A stretch of DNA of 64,000 nucleotides from positions 1 through 64,000 of the forward strand of contig NZ_JACHZF010000016.1 in the NCBI RefSeq assembly GCF_014193375.1. Direction: 5' to 3'. Shown one piece after another: positions 51,559-59,989 of this stretch. The notes beneath the pieces are model-generated. The model saw nothing but the letters and a program-made list of their open reading frames with translations, ran no database searches and was not told the DNA's origin. Every line of letters begins with the position of its first letter. Position 1 is the stretch's first letter. The translations under genes and the position numbers were made by a program. This stretch comes from Halomonas campaniensis (GTDB lineage: Bacteria; Pseudomonadota; Gammaproteobacteria; Pseudomonadales; Halomonadaceae).

Positions 51559-51964
51559 GTCATCCTCTCGTTGTAGCCGTCTTGTCGGAATGAATATTTT
51601 TCGCGGAAACGTCGACAAAAATAGTTAACGCGGTGCTAACGAGCAAGCCGATGTTCAAGATATCCGTACTAGACATTCGTCCGAGGAACGCGATCGAGGC
51701 GGATTGCCGCGCCCTGGGGAACAGAGAAAAGACAATATAATCATTGCCATGTCAAGGAAAACGCCAGCGTTGAATCCGCCGCCGGCGACGGGGAAGCGCC
51801 GTTGACTGCCGCAGCGCAGCAGTTCGATATTCTGCACATCGGCATGCCGGATGCCCCGGGCCGGAAACGGGGCTCGATGCCACGAAAGGATCATCGAAAC
51901 GACACTGGCAAAATCGCCGAAGAGCCCCCATAGTGTGCTTGTCGCAATCGCCCACTGGAGCATC
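51559..51964. other. 406-bp intergenic region between the APC permease and the HTH gene
   Basis: The left 90 bp are AT-rich and should hold the leftward permease promoter (on the minus strand TTGTCG, 16-bp spacer, TATTCA around 51593-51620). Rightward, TTGACT (51802-51807), 18-bp spacer, GATATT (51826-51831) is a candidate promoter for the HTH gene. Several short frames exist in the middle but none has a ribosome-binding site or recognisable product. Confidence 0.35.
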
Positions 51965-52243
51965 ATGAGTACTGCACGTCATACCCAAAGCGCGGACCTT
52001 CTCGACCCCCCGCGAAGAAGCCCTGACCTCGACGTCAGGGACCTGGAAAAACGTACACGCCTCATGCGCATCGTGACCCGGCTGATCGCCGTGTCGGATC
52101 TGGGATGCCGAGAGATCGCCCGCCGCGCCGGCCTGCCGGCACAGAAGGTCAGCGACCTGCTCGCCGGCCGCCTGGAGCACCTCTCGGTCGACGAGCTGCA
52201 GATTCTGCATCGCACCATCGATCCGCACCCCACGGCGCACTGA
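51965..52243 (+). CDS. Small XRE-type helix-turn-helix protein, antitoxin-like
   Basis: 92 residues from the ATG at 51965. The only recognisable feature is one HTH (LIAVSDLGCREIARRAGLPAQKVSDLLAGRLEHLSVDELQIL, about 40-81), of the form seen in RelB/HigA-type antitoxins (Q/R-x-x-I-A-x-x-x-G-x-x-x-x-x-V-S-x-L-L-x-G). No toxin-like gene lies next to it on either strand. A 17-bp-stem terminator follows. GGAGCATC precedes the start. Confidence 0.65.
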   Translation: MSTARHTQSADLLDPPRRSPDLDVRDLEKRTRLMRIVTRLIAVSDLGCREIARRAGLPAQKVSDLLAGRLEHLSVDELQILHRTIDPHPTAH

Positions 52244-52273
52244 CGCCGCGGCAAGCCGCCAAGCGCCTTCCAT

Positions 52274-52311
52274 GCATCACGCCCCGCCGGACCACCGGCG
52301 GGGCGTGATGC
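52274..52311 (+). terminator. Strong intrinsic terminator, 17-bp stem
   Basis: GCATCACGCCCCGCCGG and its exact reverse complement enclose ACCA; CTTTCC follows. It separates the HTH gene from the ttr-type operon control region. Confidence 0.85.
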
Positions 52312-52322
52312 TTTCCGGGCCA

Positions 52323-52421
52323 TGCTCCTGCCCCCCTCCCTCTTCCCTCTTCTCTTGCCTGGCTCCTGCCTTGCCTGGCCCCTGCTTTTTCTCCCTTCGC
52401 CCCGGCTGCCTTTCTTGTTTT
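52323..52421 (+). repeat. 99-bp adenine-free pyrimidine tract with a 16-bp tandem repeat
   Basis: No A occurs on the plus strand for 99 bp and about 85% of bases are C or T. Within it, TTGCCTGGCTCCTGCC (52355-52370) is repeated in tandem with two mismatches at 52371-52386. It lies between the terminator and the FNR-controlled promoter. Confidence 0.7.
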
Positions 52422-52441
52422 ATCCCAATGGGTTATCCCAA
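52420..52441. promoter_or_regulatory. Direct repeats upstream of the FNR box
   Basis: TTATCCCAA occurs at 52420-52428 and 52433-52441 (13-bp period); a second pair, ATTAAG at 52443-52448 and 52454-52459, follows (11-bp period). Direct repeats near one helical turn apart suggest a response regulator or other activator binding site for the ttr-type operon. Confidence 0.4.
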
Positions 52442-52476
52442 CATTAAGGGAGCATTAAGAGCTTGCTAACATTCCC

Positions 52477-52490
52477 TTGATGCATATCAA
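52477..52490 (+). promoter_or_regulatory. Perfect FNR/ANR box
   Basis: TTGAT-GCAT-ATCAA is an exact match to the FNR/ANR consensus. Its centre (52483.5) is 41.5 bp before 52525, and TAACCT at 52513-52518 is correctly placed as the -10 for a start at 52525, the geometry of class II FNR-activated promoters. Confidence 0.85.
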
Positions 52491-52585
52491 GACCCTCGAC
52501 CTTGGTCGCAGCTAACCTCTCCGGTGTCACCCCTTCTTCCTGTCGCAGGGCGATCCCCCGCGACCCCCAGGCCACCGGAGGCGCC

Positions 52586-53365
52586 ATGGACCACCTTCGC
52601 CGCTCCCTTCTCGGCCAGCTGGCCCGCCTCAGCGCGGGTGCCGCCCTGATTCCGCTCTCGAGCGTTGCCAGCGCCGGCATCAACAGCCAGCCGCCCCGCC
52701 GAGAGGGCGACCCCACCAAGCGCTACGGCATGCTCATCGACCTGCGCCAGTGCATCGGCTGCCAGGCCTGCACCGTGTCGTGCCATATCGAGAACGCCGC
52801 CCCGCTGGGCAAGTTCCGCACCACCGTCTCCCAGTACGAGGTGGAGCACCAGGAGACCGGCGAGCTGGCCACCTTCATGCTGCCGCGCCTCTGCAACCAC
52901 TGCGAGAACCCGCCCTGCGTGCCGGTCTGCCCGGTGGAGGCGACCTTCCAGCGCCAGGACGGCATCGTGGTGGTGGACAGCGACCGCTGCGTGGGCTGCG
53001 CTTACTGCGTCAACGCCTGCCCCTATGACGCCCGCTTCATCAACGACCGGACCCAGACCGCGGACAAGTGCACCTTCTGCGCCCACCGCCTGGAAGCCGG
53101 CCTGCTGCCGGCCTGCGTGGAGAGCTGCGTGGGCGGCGCGCGGATCATCGGCGACATGCGCGACCCCGAGAGCCAGATCAGCCGCATGATCGCCGAGCAC
53201 CGGGACGAGCTGATGGTGCTGCAGCCCGAAAAGAACACCCTGCCCCAGGTCTTCTACCTCGGCATGGACGAGCGCTTCATCACGCGCCCGCTCGCCGAGC
53301 CGGTGGCCCTGGAAGTCCTCGACCCCCACGGCAAGGAGATGGGTTATGAATTCCATGGCCATTGA
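52586..53365 (+). CDS. ttrB: Tetrathionate reductase-type iron-sulfur subunit B
   Basis: 259 residues from the ATG at 52586 (GGAGG upstream), downstream of the predicted transcription start. The N-terminus has a twin-arginine-like export signal (LRRSLLGQL, residues 4-12, then a hydrophobic Ala/Ser run). Four [4Fe-4S] motifs are present: CIGCQACTVSC, CNHCENPPCVPVC, CVGCAYCVNAC and CTFCAHRLEAGLLPACVESC. The protein transfers electrons between the membrane subunit and the molybdoenzyme in the periplasm. Order B-C-A with the next two genes matches Salmonella ttrBCA. Thiosulfate, polysulfide or selenate reductases have related subunits. Confidence 0.82.
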   Translation: MDHLRRSLLGQLARLSAGAALIPLSSVASAGINSQPPRREGDPTKRYGMLIDLRQCIGCQACTVSCHIENAAPLGKFRTTVSQYEVEHQETGELATFMLPRLCNHCENPPCVPVCPVEATFQRQDGIVVVDSDRCVGCAYCVNACPYDARFINDRTQTADKCTFCAHRLEAGLLPACVESCVGGARIIGDMRDPESQISRMIAEHRDELMVLQPEKNTLPQVFYLGMDERFITRPLAEPVALEVLDPHGKEMGYEFHGH

Positions 53366-54542
53366 GCTGCTCGCGCCCCGCTACGCCATCGCCTGGTACC
53401 CCTGGGCGGTGCAGTACTTCTTCCTGATCGCCCTCTCCTACGCCACCCTGTGGCTGGCGGCCCCGGCACTGGTGTTCGGCAAGCAGCGCTGGCTGCCCAC
53501 CGCCCGCCTGGCCATGCTGGCCTGCCTGACCACCACCCTGGTGGCGCCGGTGGCGCTGCTGGCCGACCTGCACCAGCCGCTGCGCTTCTGGCACTTCTAC
53601 GCCTACGCCACCTCGAGCTCCTGGATGTCCATCGGCAGCCTGCTGCTGCCGCTCTACGTGGTGGGCGTGCTGCTGCTCGCCTGGCTGGCCTGGCGCCCCG
53701 CGCTGCAGGCCAACCGCCAGGCCCCCGGCCTCGCGGGCCTGGTCGCCCGCCTGCTGTCGTTCGGTGACGCCCCCACCCCGCGCGCCCTGCTGGTGCTGGT
53801 GGGCCTGGGCACACTGGTCCTCTCCACCGGCATCATGCTCTACACCGGCGCCGAGCTGGCCATCGTCAAGGCGCGCCCGCTGTGGAACACCGTCTGGCTG
53901 CCGCCGATGCTGGTCGCCACCGGCTTCATCGCCGCGGCCGGCCTGATCCTGGTGCTCAACCGGGTGAGCGGCCTGCGCGCCCCGGCCAGCAACGGCCAGA
54001 TGCTCAAGGTGCTGCTGGGCGCCTGCGTGGTGGCCGGCCTCGTCGCCGGCAGCTGGTTCCTGGATGGCATCAACGCCAACGTCGGCTCGGTGGCCGCGGC
54101 GCTCGATTCCGTGCGCGCGAGCCCCTCCTGGCGCAGCACCGCCCTCTGGGGCGGCCTGACCGGGGTAGCCCTGTTCGGCGCCGTGCTCTACCTGCTCACC
54201 CGCCCCGCCGCCCGCCGGCCGGCCCTCTTCGCCTGGGCCTGGGTGCTGGGCCTGGTGGCCATCCACATGGGCTGGATGTTCCGCTGGGTGGTGCTGATGG
54301 ACGTGCAGCACGTGGCCCGCAACAGCGCCGGCTTCCACCACTACGGCATTCCCGCCGGCTCCTCCGGCCTCCTCGGCATCGTCGGCACCTTCGGGCTGTG
54401 GCTCGCCGCGGCCCTGGTGATCGACCTGCTGATCCCGTGGCGCCAGGCGCGCCAGGGCGGCAGCGCCGCCGACGTCTCCCCTTCCGAAAGCAACGCACAG
54501 TCCGACGCCAAGTCCGTCGAAGGAGCGCCCAGCCATGGCTAA
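53346..54542 (+). CDS. ttrC: Tetrathionate reductase-type membrane subunit C (NrfD/PsrC family)
   Basis: 398 residues with about nine hydrophobic helices and a hydrophilic C-terminal tail. NrfD/PsrC features: an N-terminal YAIAWYPWAVQYFFLIALSYATLW, the ADLHQPLRFWHFYAYATSSSWMSIGS segment, which forms part of the quinol site, and WMFRWVVLMDVQHVARN. It anchors the complex and oxidises menaquinol or ubiquinol. The start at 53346 (AAGGAGAT upstream) overlaps ttrB by 20 bp, implying coupling. Confidence 0.85.
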   Translation: MNSMAIELLAPRYAIAWYPWAVQYFFLIALSYATLWLAAPALVFGKQRWLPTARLAMLACLTTTLVAPVALLADLHQPLRFWHFYAYATSSSWMSIGSLLLPLYVVGVLLLAWLAWRPALQANRQAPGLAGLVARLLSFGDAPTPRALLVLVGLGTLVLSTGIMLYTGAELAIVKARPLWNTVWLPPMLVATGFIAAAGLILVLNRVSGLRAPASNGQMLKVLLGACVVAGLVAGSWFLDGINANVGSVAAALDSVRASPSWRSTALWGGLTGVALFGAVLYLLTRPAARRPALFAWAWVLGLVAIHMGWMFRWVVLMDVQHVARNSAGFHHYGIPAGSSGLLGIVGTFGLWLAAALVIDLLIPWRQARQGGSAADVSPSESNAQSDAKSVEGAPSHG

Positions 54543-57500
54543 GTCCCCCGTCGATACCTTACGCCGCCGCCTGCTCAAGGGCGCCGTCGCCGCCGGCGGT
54601 GCCGCCACCTTCGTCGCCGGCTACTCCGACCCCCTGGCCAAGATGGCCAAGGGCGTCACCGGCAGCGCCGGCGAGAAGCCGAAGGACCGCATCCACGGCA
54701 ACTCCCTGGCCCCGGAGTACCGGGTCGACCTCGACACCGGCGAGCTGACCCTCAACCCGGACCAGCGCACCGCCTTCACCATCTGCTACGGCTGCACCAC
54801 CCAGTGCGGCGTGCGGGTGCGCGTCGACAACGAGAGCGACCGGGTGCTGCGCGTCTCCGGCAACCCCTACCACCCGCTCTCCGCGGACGACCACCTGCCC
54901 ATGCGCACCCCGGTGGCCGAGGCGCTGCGCCACGTCAGCGCCTTCGGCGGCCAGGGCCAGGTCAACCGCTCCACCGCCTGCGCCCGCGGCAACGCCATGA
55001 TGAGCCAGCTGGAGAGCCCCTTCCGCATCGACCACTGCCTCAAGCGGGTGGGCGGGCGCGGCGAGCGCCAGTGGCAGAAGATCTCCTTCGAGCAGCTGAT
55101 CGAGGAGATCTGCGAGGGCGGCGACCTGTTCGGCGAGGGCCACGTGGACGGCCTGCGCGCCATCCACGACCACGACACCCCGATCGACCCGGAGAACCCG
55201 GAGTACGGCCCCAGGGCCAACCAGCTGATGGTGATGGAGGCCACCGACTACGGCCGCTCCGACCTGCTCAAGCGCTTCACCCTCAATGCCTTCGCCACCC
55301 GCAATTACGGCCACCACGGCGCCTACTGCGGCCTGGCCTTCCGCATGGGCTCCGGGGCGGTGATGAATGACCTGGGCGCCAACGCCCACGTCAAGCCGGA
55401 CATCCAGAACGCCCGCTTCATCATGTACATCGGCTGCGCGCCGAGCCAGGCCGGCAACCCCTTCAAGCGCCAGGGCCGACTGATCGCCCAGGCCCGAGCT
55501 GCCGGCACCCTGGAGTACGTGGTGGTGGACCCGGCACTGAACGCCTCCACCTCCCACGCCGCCGGGCACAACCGCTGGGTGCCCATCCGCCCCGGCACCG
55601 ACAGCGCCTTCGCCATGGCCATCATCCGCTGGCTGCTCGACAACCAGGGCTACGCCAGGGAGTTCCTGGAGCTGCCGGGCAAGGCCGCCGCGGGCGCCGC
55701 CGGCGAGGCCACCCACTCCAACGCCACCCACCTGGTGATCGACACCGAGGACCACCCGCGCCGCGGCCACTTCCTGCGCGCCAGCGACCTGGGCCTGGCC
55801 GAGGCCGACAGCGACGACGACGCCCCCCTGGTGGTGGTCGACGGCGAGCTCGTCCACGGCGAGGAGGCGATGGCCGCCGAGCTCTTCGTCGACCGCGAGG
55901 TCGAACTCGCCGGTACGTCGGAAGGGCCTGGCGCCACCGTGCGGGTGAAGAGCAGCATGACCCTGCTGCGGGAGTCGGCCCACGAGTTTGATCTGGCCGA
56001 GTACGCGGAGCACTGCGGCATCCCCGAGGCCACCATCGTCGAGCTGGCCAGCCGCTACGCCAGCCATGGCCGCCGCGCCGTGGTCAACTGCCACGGCGGC
56101 ATGATGTCCGGCAACGGCTTCTATTCCGCCTTCGCCGTGCAGATGCTCAACCTGCTGGCCGGCAACTACAACATGAAGGGCGGCAGCGCCGTGGGCGGTG
56201 GTACCTTCAGCGGTACCGGCGCCGGCCCGCGCTACGACCTGGCCAACTTCCCCGGCAAGCGCGGCCCCCAGGGGGTCTTCCTCTCCCGCTCGCGCTTCCC
56301 CTACGAGAAGTCCTCGGAGTACCGCCGCAAGGTGGAGGCCGGCGAGAACCCCTACCCGGCCCGGGCGCCGTGGCGCTCCTTCGCCCCGCCCACCCTCACC
56401 GAGCACCTGCCCTCGGCGCTGGACGGCTACCCCTACCCGATCAAGGCGGTGATCGGCTGCATGGCCAACCCCATCTACGGCCAGGCCGGGCTCGAGGCGA
56501 TGATCGCCGACAAGCTCAAGGACCCGAAGCGCCTGGGGCTCTTCGTTGCCGTGGACGGCTTCATCAACGAGACCAACCGCTACGCCGACTACATTGTGCC
56601 CGACTCGGTGATGTACGAGGTGTGGGGCTTCACCGGCGCCTGGAAGGGCGCGCTGGGCAAGCTGACCACCGCCTGCTGGCCGGTGGTGGAGCCGCGCCAG
56701 CAGAAGACCGCCGAGGGCGAGCCGGTCTCCATGGACAGCTTCTTCATCGCCGTGGCCAGGCGCCTGGGCCTCGCCGGCTTCGGCGACGAGGCGATCCCCG
56801 ACGCCGACGGCCACCTGCACCCGCTCAACCGCGCCGAGGACTACTACCTGCGCGCCGCGGCCAACATCGCCTTCCAGGACGAGCCGCTGCCGGAGGCCGA
56901 CGAGAGCGACATCGCCCACGGCGGCATCGCCCCGCTGCTGCCGCGGCTCGAGCGCACCCTCAAGGCCGATGAGCGCGGCCGGGTGGCCTACCTCTACGCC
57001 CGCGGCGGGCGCTTCCAGGACGCCAGCGACCACTTCCGCGGCGAGCGGCTGACCAACGCCTGGCGGCGCACGCTGTGCGTCTACAACGAGGTGGTGGGCA
57101 CCAGCATCGACACCATGACCGGCAAGCCCAACCGCGGCGTACCCGGCCACAGCCTGCCGCTGCTGGCCAACAAGCAGACCATGCGCGAGGTGTTCCCCGA
57201 GGAGGAGTGGCCGCTGCTGGCCTTCTCGTTCAAGTCCAACCTGATGAACTCCTACGCCATCGGCAACGAGCGGCTGCGCATGATCAAGCCCTACAACCCG
57301 GTGCAGATGCACCGCCAGGACTCCGAGCGCTACGGCATTGCCCATGGCGACACCATCCGCATCGAGAGCCCCGGCGGCAGCGTGGTGGGCCTGGCGCTGG
57401 TCAGCGAGAGCGTGATGCCCGGCTCGCTGGGCATCGAGCACGGCTACGGCCACCGGGACCTCGGCGCCACGCCCCATGTGATCGACGGGGAATCCCAGCC

Positions 57501-57645
57501 GGACATGCCCTGGCTGCGCGCCGGCATCAACATCAACGACCTGGGCTTCCGGGACCCGACCCGCAACGTGGACGGCACCTGGCTCGAGCCCATCAGCGGC
57601 GCCAGCGTGCGCCAGGGGCTTCCGGTGAGGGTCCGCAAGGCCTGA
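54535..57645 (+). CDS. ttrA: Tetrathionate reductase-type molybdopterin catalytic subunit A
   Basis: 1036 residues, close to the roughly 1020 of known TtrA. Tat signal with RRRLLKG at 10-16. The proximal [4Fe-4S] cluster uses C84, C87, C91 and C149 (CYGCTTQC ... STACARG). The molybdenum ligand is probably C265 in HHGAYCGLAFRM. The C-terminal molydop-binding domain (about 900-1036) ends in GLPVRVRKA. Family members reduce tetrathionate to thiosulfate in the periplasm; arsenate and selenate reductases are relatives, so the acceptor is inferred. It overlaps ttrC by 8 bp. No ttrRS sensor pair is in the window. Confidence 0.85.
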   Translation: MAKSPVDTLRRRLLKGAVAAGGAATFVAGYSDPLAKMAKGVTGSAGEKPKDRIHGNSLAPEYRVDLDTGELTLNPDQRTAFTICYGCTTQCGVRVRVDNESDRVLRVSGNPYHPLSADDHLPMRTPVAEALRHVSAFGGQGQVNRSTACARGNAMMSQLESPFRIDHCLKRVGGRGERQWQKISFEQLIEEICEGGDLFGEGHVDGLRAIHDHDTPIDPENPEYGPRANQLMVMEATDYGRSDLLKRFTLNAFATRNYGHHGAYCGLAFRMGSGAVMNDLGANAHVKPDIQNARFIMYIGCAPSQAGNPFKRQGRLIAQARAAGTLEYVVVDPALNASTSHAAGHNRWVPIRPGTDSAFAMAIIRWLLDNQGYAREFLELPGKAAAGAAGEATHSNATHLVIDTEDHPRRGHFLRASDLGLAEADSDDDAPLVVVDGELVHGEEAMAAELFVDREVELAGTSEGPGATVRVKSSMTLLRESAHEFDLAEYAEHCGIPEATIVELASRYASHGRRAVVNCHGGMMSGNGFYSAFAVQMLNLLAGNYNMKGGSAVGGGTFSGTGAGPRYDLANFPGKRGPQGVFLSRSRFPYEKSSEYRRKVEAGENPYPARAPWRSFAPPTLTEHLPSALDGYPYPIKAVIGCMANPIYGQAGLEAMIADKLKDPKRLGLFVAVDGFINETNRYADYIVPDSVMYEVWGFTGAWKGALGKLTTACWPVVEPRQQKTAEGEPVSMDSFFIAVARRLGLAGFGDEAIPDADGHLHPLNRAEDYYLRAAANIAFQDEPLPEADESDIAHGGIAPLLPRLERTLKADERGRVAYLYARGGRFQDASDHFRGERLTNAWRRTLCVYNEVVGTSIDTMTGKPNRGVPGHSLPLLANKQTMREVFPEEEWPLLAFSFKSNLMNSYAIGNERLRMIKPYNPVQMHRQDSERYGIAHGDTIRIESPGGSVVGLALVSESVMPGSLGIEHGYGHRDLGATPHVIDGESQPDMPWLRAGININDLGFRDPTRNVDGTWLEPISGASVRQGLPVRVRKA

Positions 57646-57683
57646 GCCAGCCGCGCCCGAGCCAACCACTGAAAGGCAGAGCA

Positions 57684-57707
57684 CCCCCGCCGGGAAATCG
57701 GCGGGGG
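57684..57707. terminator. Bidirectional terminator between ttrA and ilvD
   Basis: CCCCCGCCG-GGAAAT-CGGCGGGGG, 9-bp stem, 6-base loop, 38 bp after ttrA and 35 bp after the convergent ilvD. Confidence 0.75.
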
Positions 57708-57742
57708 CGCTGTCGTTGGCGACCCTGTCAGCCTCGGGGAGC

Positions 57743-59431
57743 TCAGTCGAAGGCGTCGGTGACCGCACCCGTCGATGCGGAACTCACCGTCCTGGCGTAC
57801 TTGGCCAGCACCCCGCGGGTGTAGCGCGGTGCCGGCTGCTGCCAGGCGGCGCGGCGGCGCATCAGCTCCTCGTCGGAGAGGTCGACATCGATGGTATCGG
57901 CCTCGGCGTCGATGGTGATCACATCGCCATCCTCCACCAGCGCCAGGGGGCCGCCGTCGAAGGCCTCCGGCGTCACGTGGCCCACCACGAAGCCGTGGCT
58001 GCCGCCGGAGAAGCGCCCGTCGGTTATCAGCGCCACCTCGCTGCCGAGCCCGCGGCCCATGATCGCCGAGGTGGGCGTGAGCATCTCGCGCATGCCGGGC
58101 CCGCCCCTTGGCCCCTCGTAGCGGATCACCACCACGTCGCCTGCCACCACGGTGCCGTCGTTGATGCGCGCCTGGGCCTCCTCCTCGGAGCCGAACACCC
58201 GGGCGGTGCCGGAGAAGCGCGTGCCCTCCTTGCCGGTGATCTTGGCCACCGCCCCCTCGGGGGCCAGGTTGCCGTGGAGGATGCGCAGGTGGCTCTCGGC
58301 CTTCACCGGGCGATCCAGCGCCGCGATGATCTGCTGGTCGTCGGGATAGGGGGCGACGCTCGCCAGGTTCTCGGCCAGGGTCTTCCCGGTCACCGTCAGG
58401 CAGTCGCCGTGCAGCAGGCCGGCGTCGAGCAGCGTCTTCATCAGCGGCTGGATGCCGCCGATGGCCACCAGCTCGCTCATCATGTAGTGGCCGCTGGGGC
58501 GCAGGTCGGCCACCACCGGCACGCTCCGGCCGATGCGGGTGAAGTCCTCGAGGGTCAGGTCCACGCCGATGGTGCGGGCCATGCCGATCAGGTGCAGCAC
58601 CGCGTTGGTGGAGCCGCCCAGGGCGATCACCACGGTGATGGCGTTCTCGAAGGCCTCCCGGGTCATGATGTCGGAGGGCTTGAGGTCGCGTTCGAGCAGG
58701 TCGAGCACCGCCGCGCCCGCCGCCTCGCAGTCCTCGCGCTTGTCCCTGGAGACGGCGTTCTGCGCCGAGCTGCCCGGCAGGCTCATGCCCAGCGCCTCGA
58801 TGGCCGAGGCCATGGTGTTGGCGGTGTACATGCCGCCGCAGGAGCCCGGCCCGGGGATCGCCGTCTCCTCGATCTGCTTGAGCTCGATCAGGTCGATGTC
58901 GCCGCGGCTGTGGGCGCCCATCGCCTCGAACACCGAGACGATGTCGGTGTGGCCCTTGCCGGGCAGGATGGTGCCGCCGTAGACGAAGACGCTGGGCCGG
59001 TCGAGCCGCGCCAGGCCCATCAGGCAGCCCGGCATGTTCTTGTCGCAGCCGCCGATGGCCACCAGGCCGTCGAAGCCCTCGCAGCCGGCCACCGTCTCGA
59101 TGGAGTCGGCGATCACCTCCCGCGAGACCAGCGAGTACTTCATCCCCTCGGTGCCGTTGGCGATGCCGTCGGAGATGGTGATGGTGTTGAAGATCACCCC
59201 CTTGCCGCCGGCGGCGTCCGCACCGTCGCTGGCATGGCGCGCGAGCTCGTCGATATGGCTGTTGCAGGGGGTGAGGTTGCTCCAGGTGGAGGCAATGCCG
59301 ACCTGGGGCTTCACGAAGTCCTCGTCGGTGAAGCCCACCGCGCGCAGCATGGCGCGGCTGGCCGCCTTGCCGGGGCCATCGACCACCGTGGCGGAGTGAC
59401 GGCGGCGGGGATCCTTCGGGGTATCGCTCAT
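57743..59431 (-). CDS. ilvD: Dihydroxy-acid dehydratase
   Basis: 562 residues. IlvD/Edd family Fe-S dehydratase making 2-oxoisovalerate and 2-oxo-3-methylvalerate in branched-chain amino-acid synthesis. Cysteines of the cluster lie in [19 protein letters not shown] and [15 protein letters not shown]; the catalytic serine segment is [11 protein letters not shown]. Length and the [21 protein letters not shown] start match the short IlvD class, not Edd. No other ilv gene is nearby. Monocistronic. Confidence 0.95.
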   Translation of the reverse strand: MSDTPKDPRRRHSATVVDGPGKAASRAMLRAVGFTDEDFVKPQVGIASTWSNLTPCNSHIDELARHASDGADAAGGKGVIFNTITISDGIANGTEGMKYSLVSREVIADSIETVAGCEGFDGLVAIGGCDKNMPGCLMGLARLDRPSVFVYGGTILPGKGHTDIVSVFEAMGAHSRGDIDLIELKQIEETAIPGPGSCGGMYTANTMASAIEALGMSLPGSSAQNAVSRDKREDCEAAGAAVLDLLERDLKPSDIMTREAFENAITVVIALGGSTNAVLHLIGMARTIGVDLTLEDFTRIGRSVPVVADLRPSGHYMMSELVAIGGIQPLMKTLLDAGLLHGDCLTVTGKTLAENLASVAPYPDDQQIIAALDRPVKAESHLRILHGNLAPEGAVAKITGKEGTRFSGTARVFGSEEEAQARINDGTVVAGDVVVIRYEGPRGGPGMREMLTPTSAIMGRGLGSEVALITDGRFSGGSHGFVVGHVTPEAFDGGPLALVEDGDVITIDAEADTIDVDLSDEELMRRRAAWQQPAPRYTRGVLAKYARTVSSASTGAVTDAFD

Positions 59432-59548
59432 GGCAGGGCTCCTGTGAAGATGGCGAGACCCTCAGAGGGTGGACCGCAACTCATGTGGCTGTCCATATCG
59501 CCAGCGAGCTCATTCATCGCTGCGCTAGACTGTATCGAGCACCGCAAG

Positions 59549-59923
59549 ATGGGAAACATCATGTCACCTGCTCTTCGCCCACCAGAATCCGAACACGACT
59601 ACGACGCCCTGGTCGCAGGGCTCGATGAGCTGCTGGAGCTGGTCGGAGACGACGAGGAGCACCCCCTGGCGAGCCTCGCCTCCCACATGGGTGACCTCAT
59701 CGAGGAATATGACGATGCCCATCGCCCGATGCCTGAGGTGAGGGGGGCCGACATGCTCCGCCACCTGATGCAGTGGCACGGCCTCGACCAGTCGAGCCTG
59801 CCGGAAGTCGGCACCCAATCGGTGATCTCGGAGATCCTGAACGGCAAGCGACGCCTGAACGTTCGCCAGATCAAGGCCCTGACCCAGCGCTTCGGGCTAC
59901 CCGCCGACCTCTTTCTCGACTGA
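59549..59923 (+). CDS. Orphan HigA-like antitoxin/regulator
   Basis: 124 residues if started at 59549, or 120 from the ATG at 59561; neither has a strong ribosome-binding site. The N-terminal DYDALVAGLDELLELVGDDEEHPLASLASHMGDLIEEYDDAHRPMP is the acidic HigA/YgjM-type helix bundle; the C-terminal HTH is MLRHLMQWHGLDQSSLPEVGTQSVISEILNGKRRLNVRQIKALTQRFGL. HigA proteins usually neutralise the mRNA interferase HigB encoded just upstream, but only 117 bp of non-coding sequence separate this gene from ilvD. TAGACT at 59527-59532 is a candidate -10. Confidence 0.85.
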   Translation: MGNIMSPALRPPESEHDYDALVAGLDELLELVGDDEEHPLASLASHMGDLIEEYDDAHRPMPEVRGADMLRHLMQWHGLDQSSLPEVGTQSVISEILNGKRRLNVRQIKALTQRFGLPADLFLD

Positions 59924-59989
59924 GGGAGCCCCCCTCTTCCCCGAAAGCAAAGCCCACCGCAAGCAACGCGGGCATGGCGACTGCTTCGC

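Noticed and set aside
51655-51966. Possible toxin gene next to the HTH gene
   Set aside because: The 103-codon minus-strand frame has no RelE, HigB or other toxin features and no ribosome-binding site.
54559-57768. 1069-codon open frame on the minus strand
   Set aside because: Antisense to ttrA, whose motifs are unambiguous; composition is that of a shadow frame.
57716-59923. 735-codon frame on the plus strand containing the HigA-like C-terminus
   Set aside because: The part before about 59549 is antisense to ilvD; only the last 120-124 codons look like a protein.
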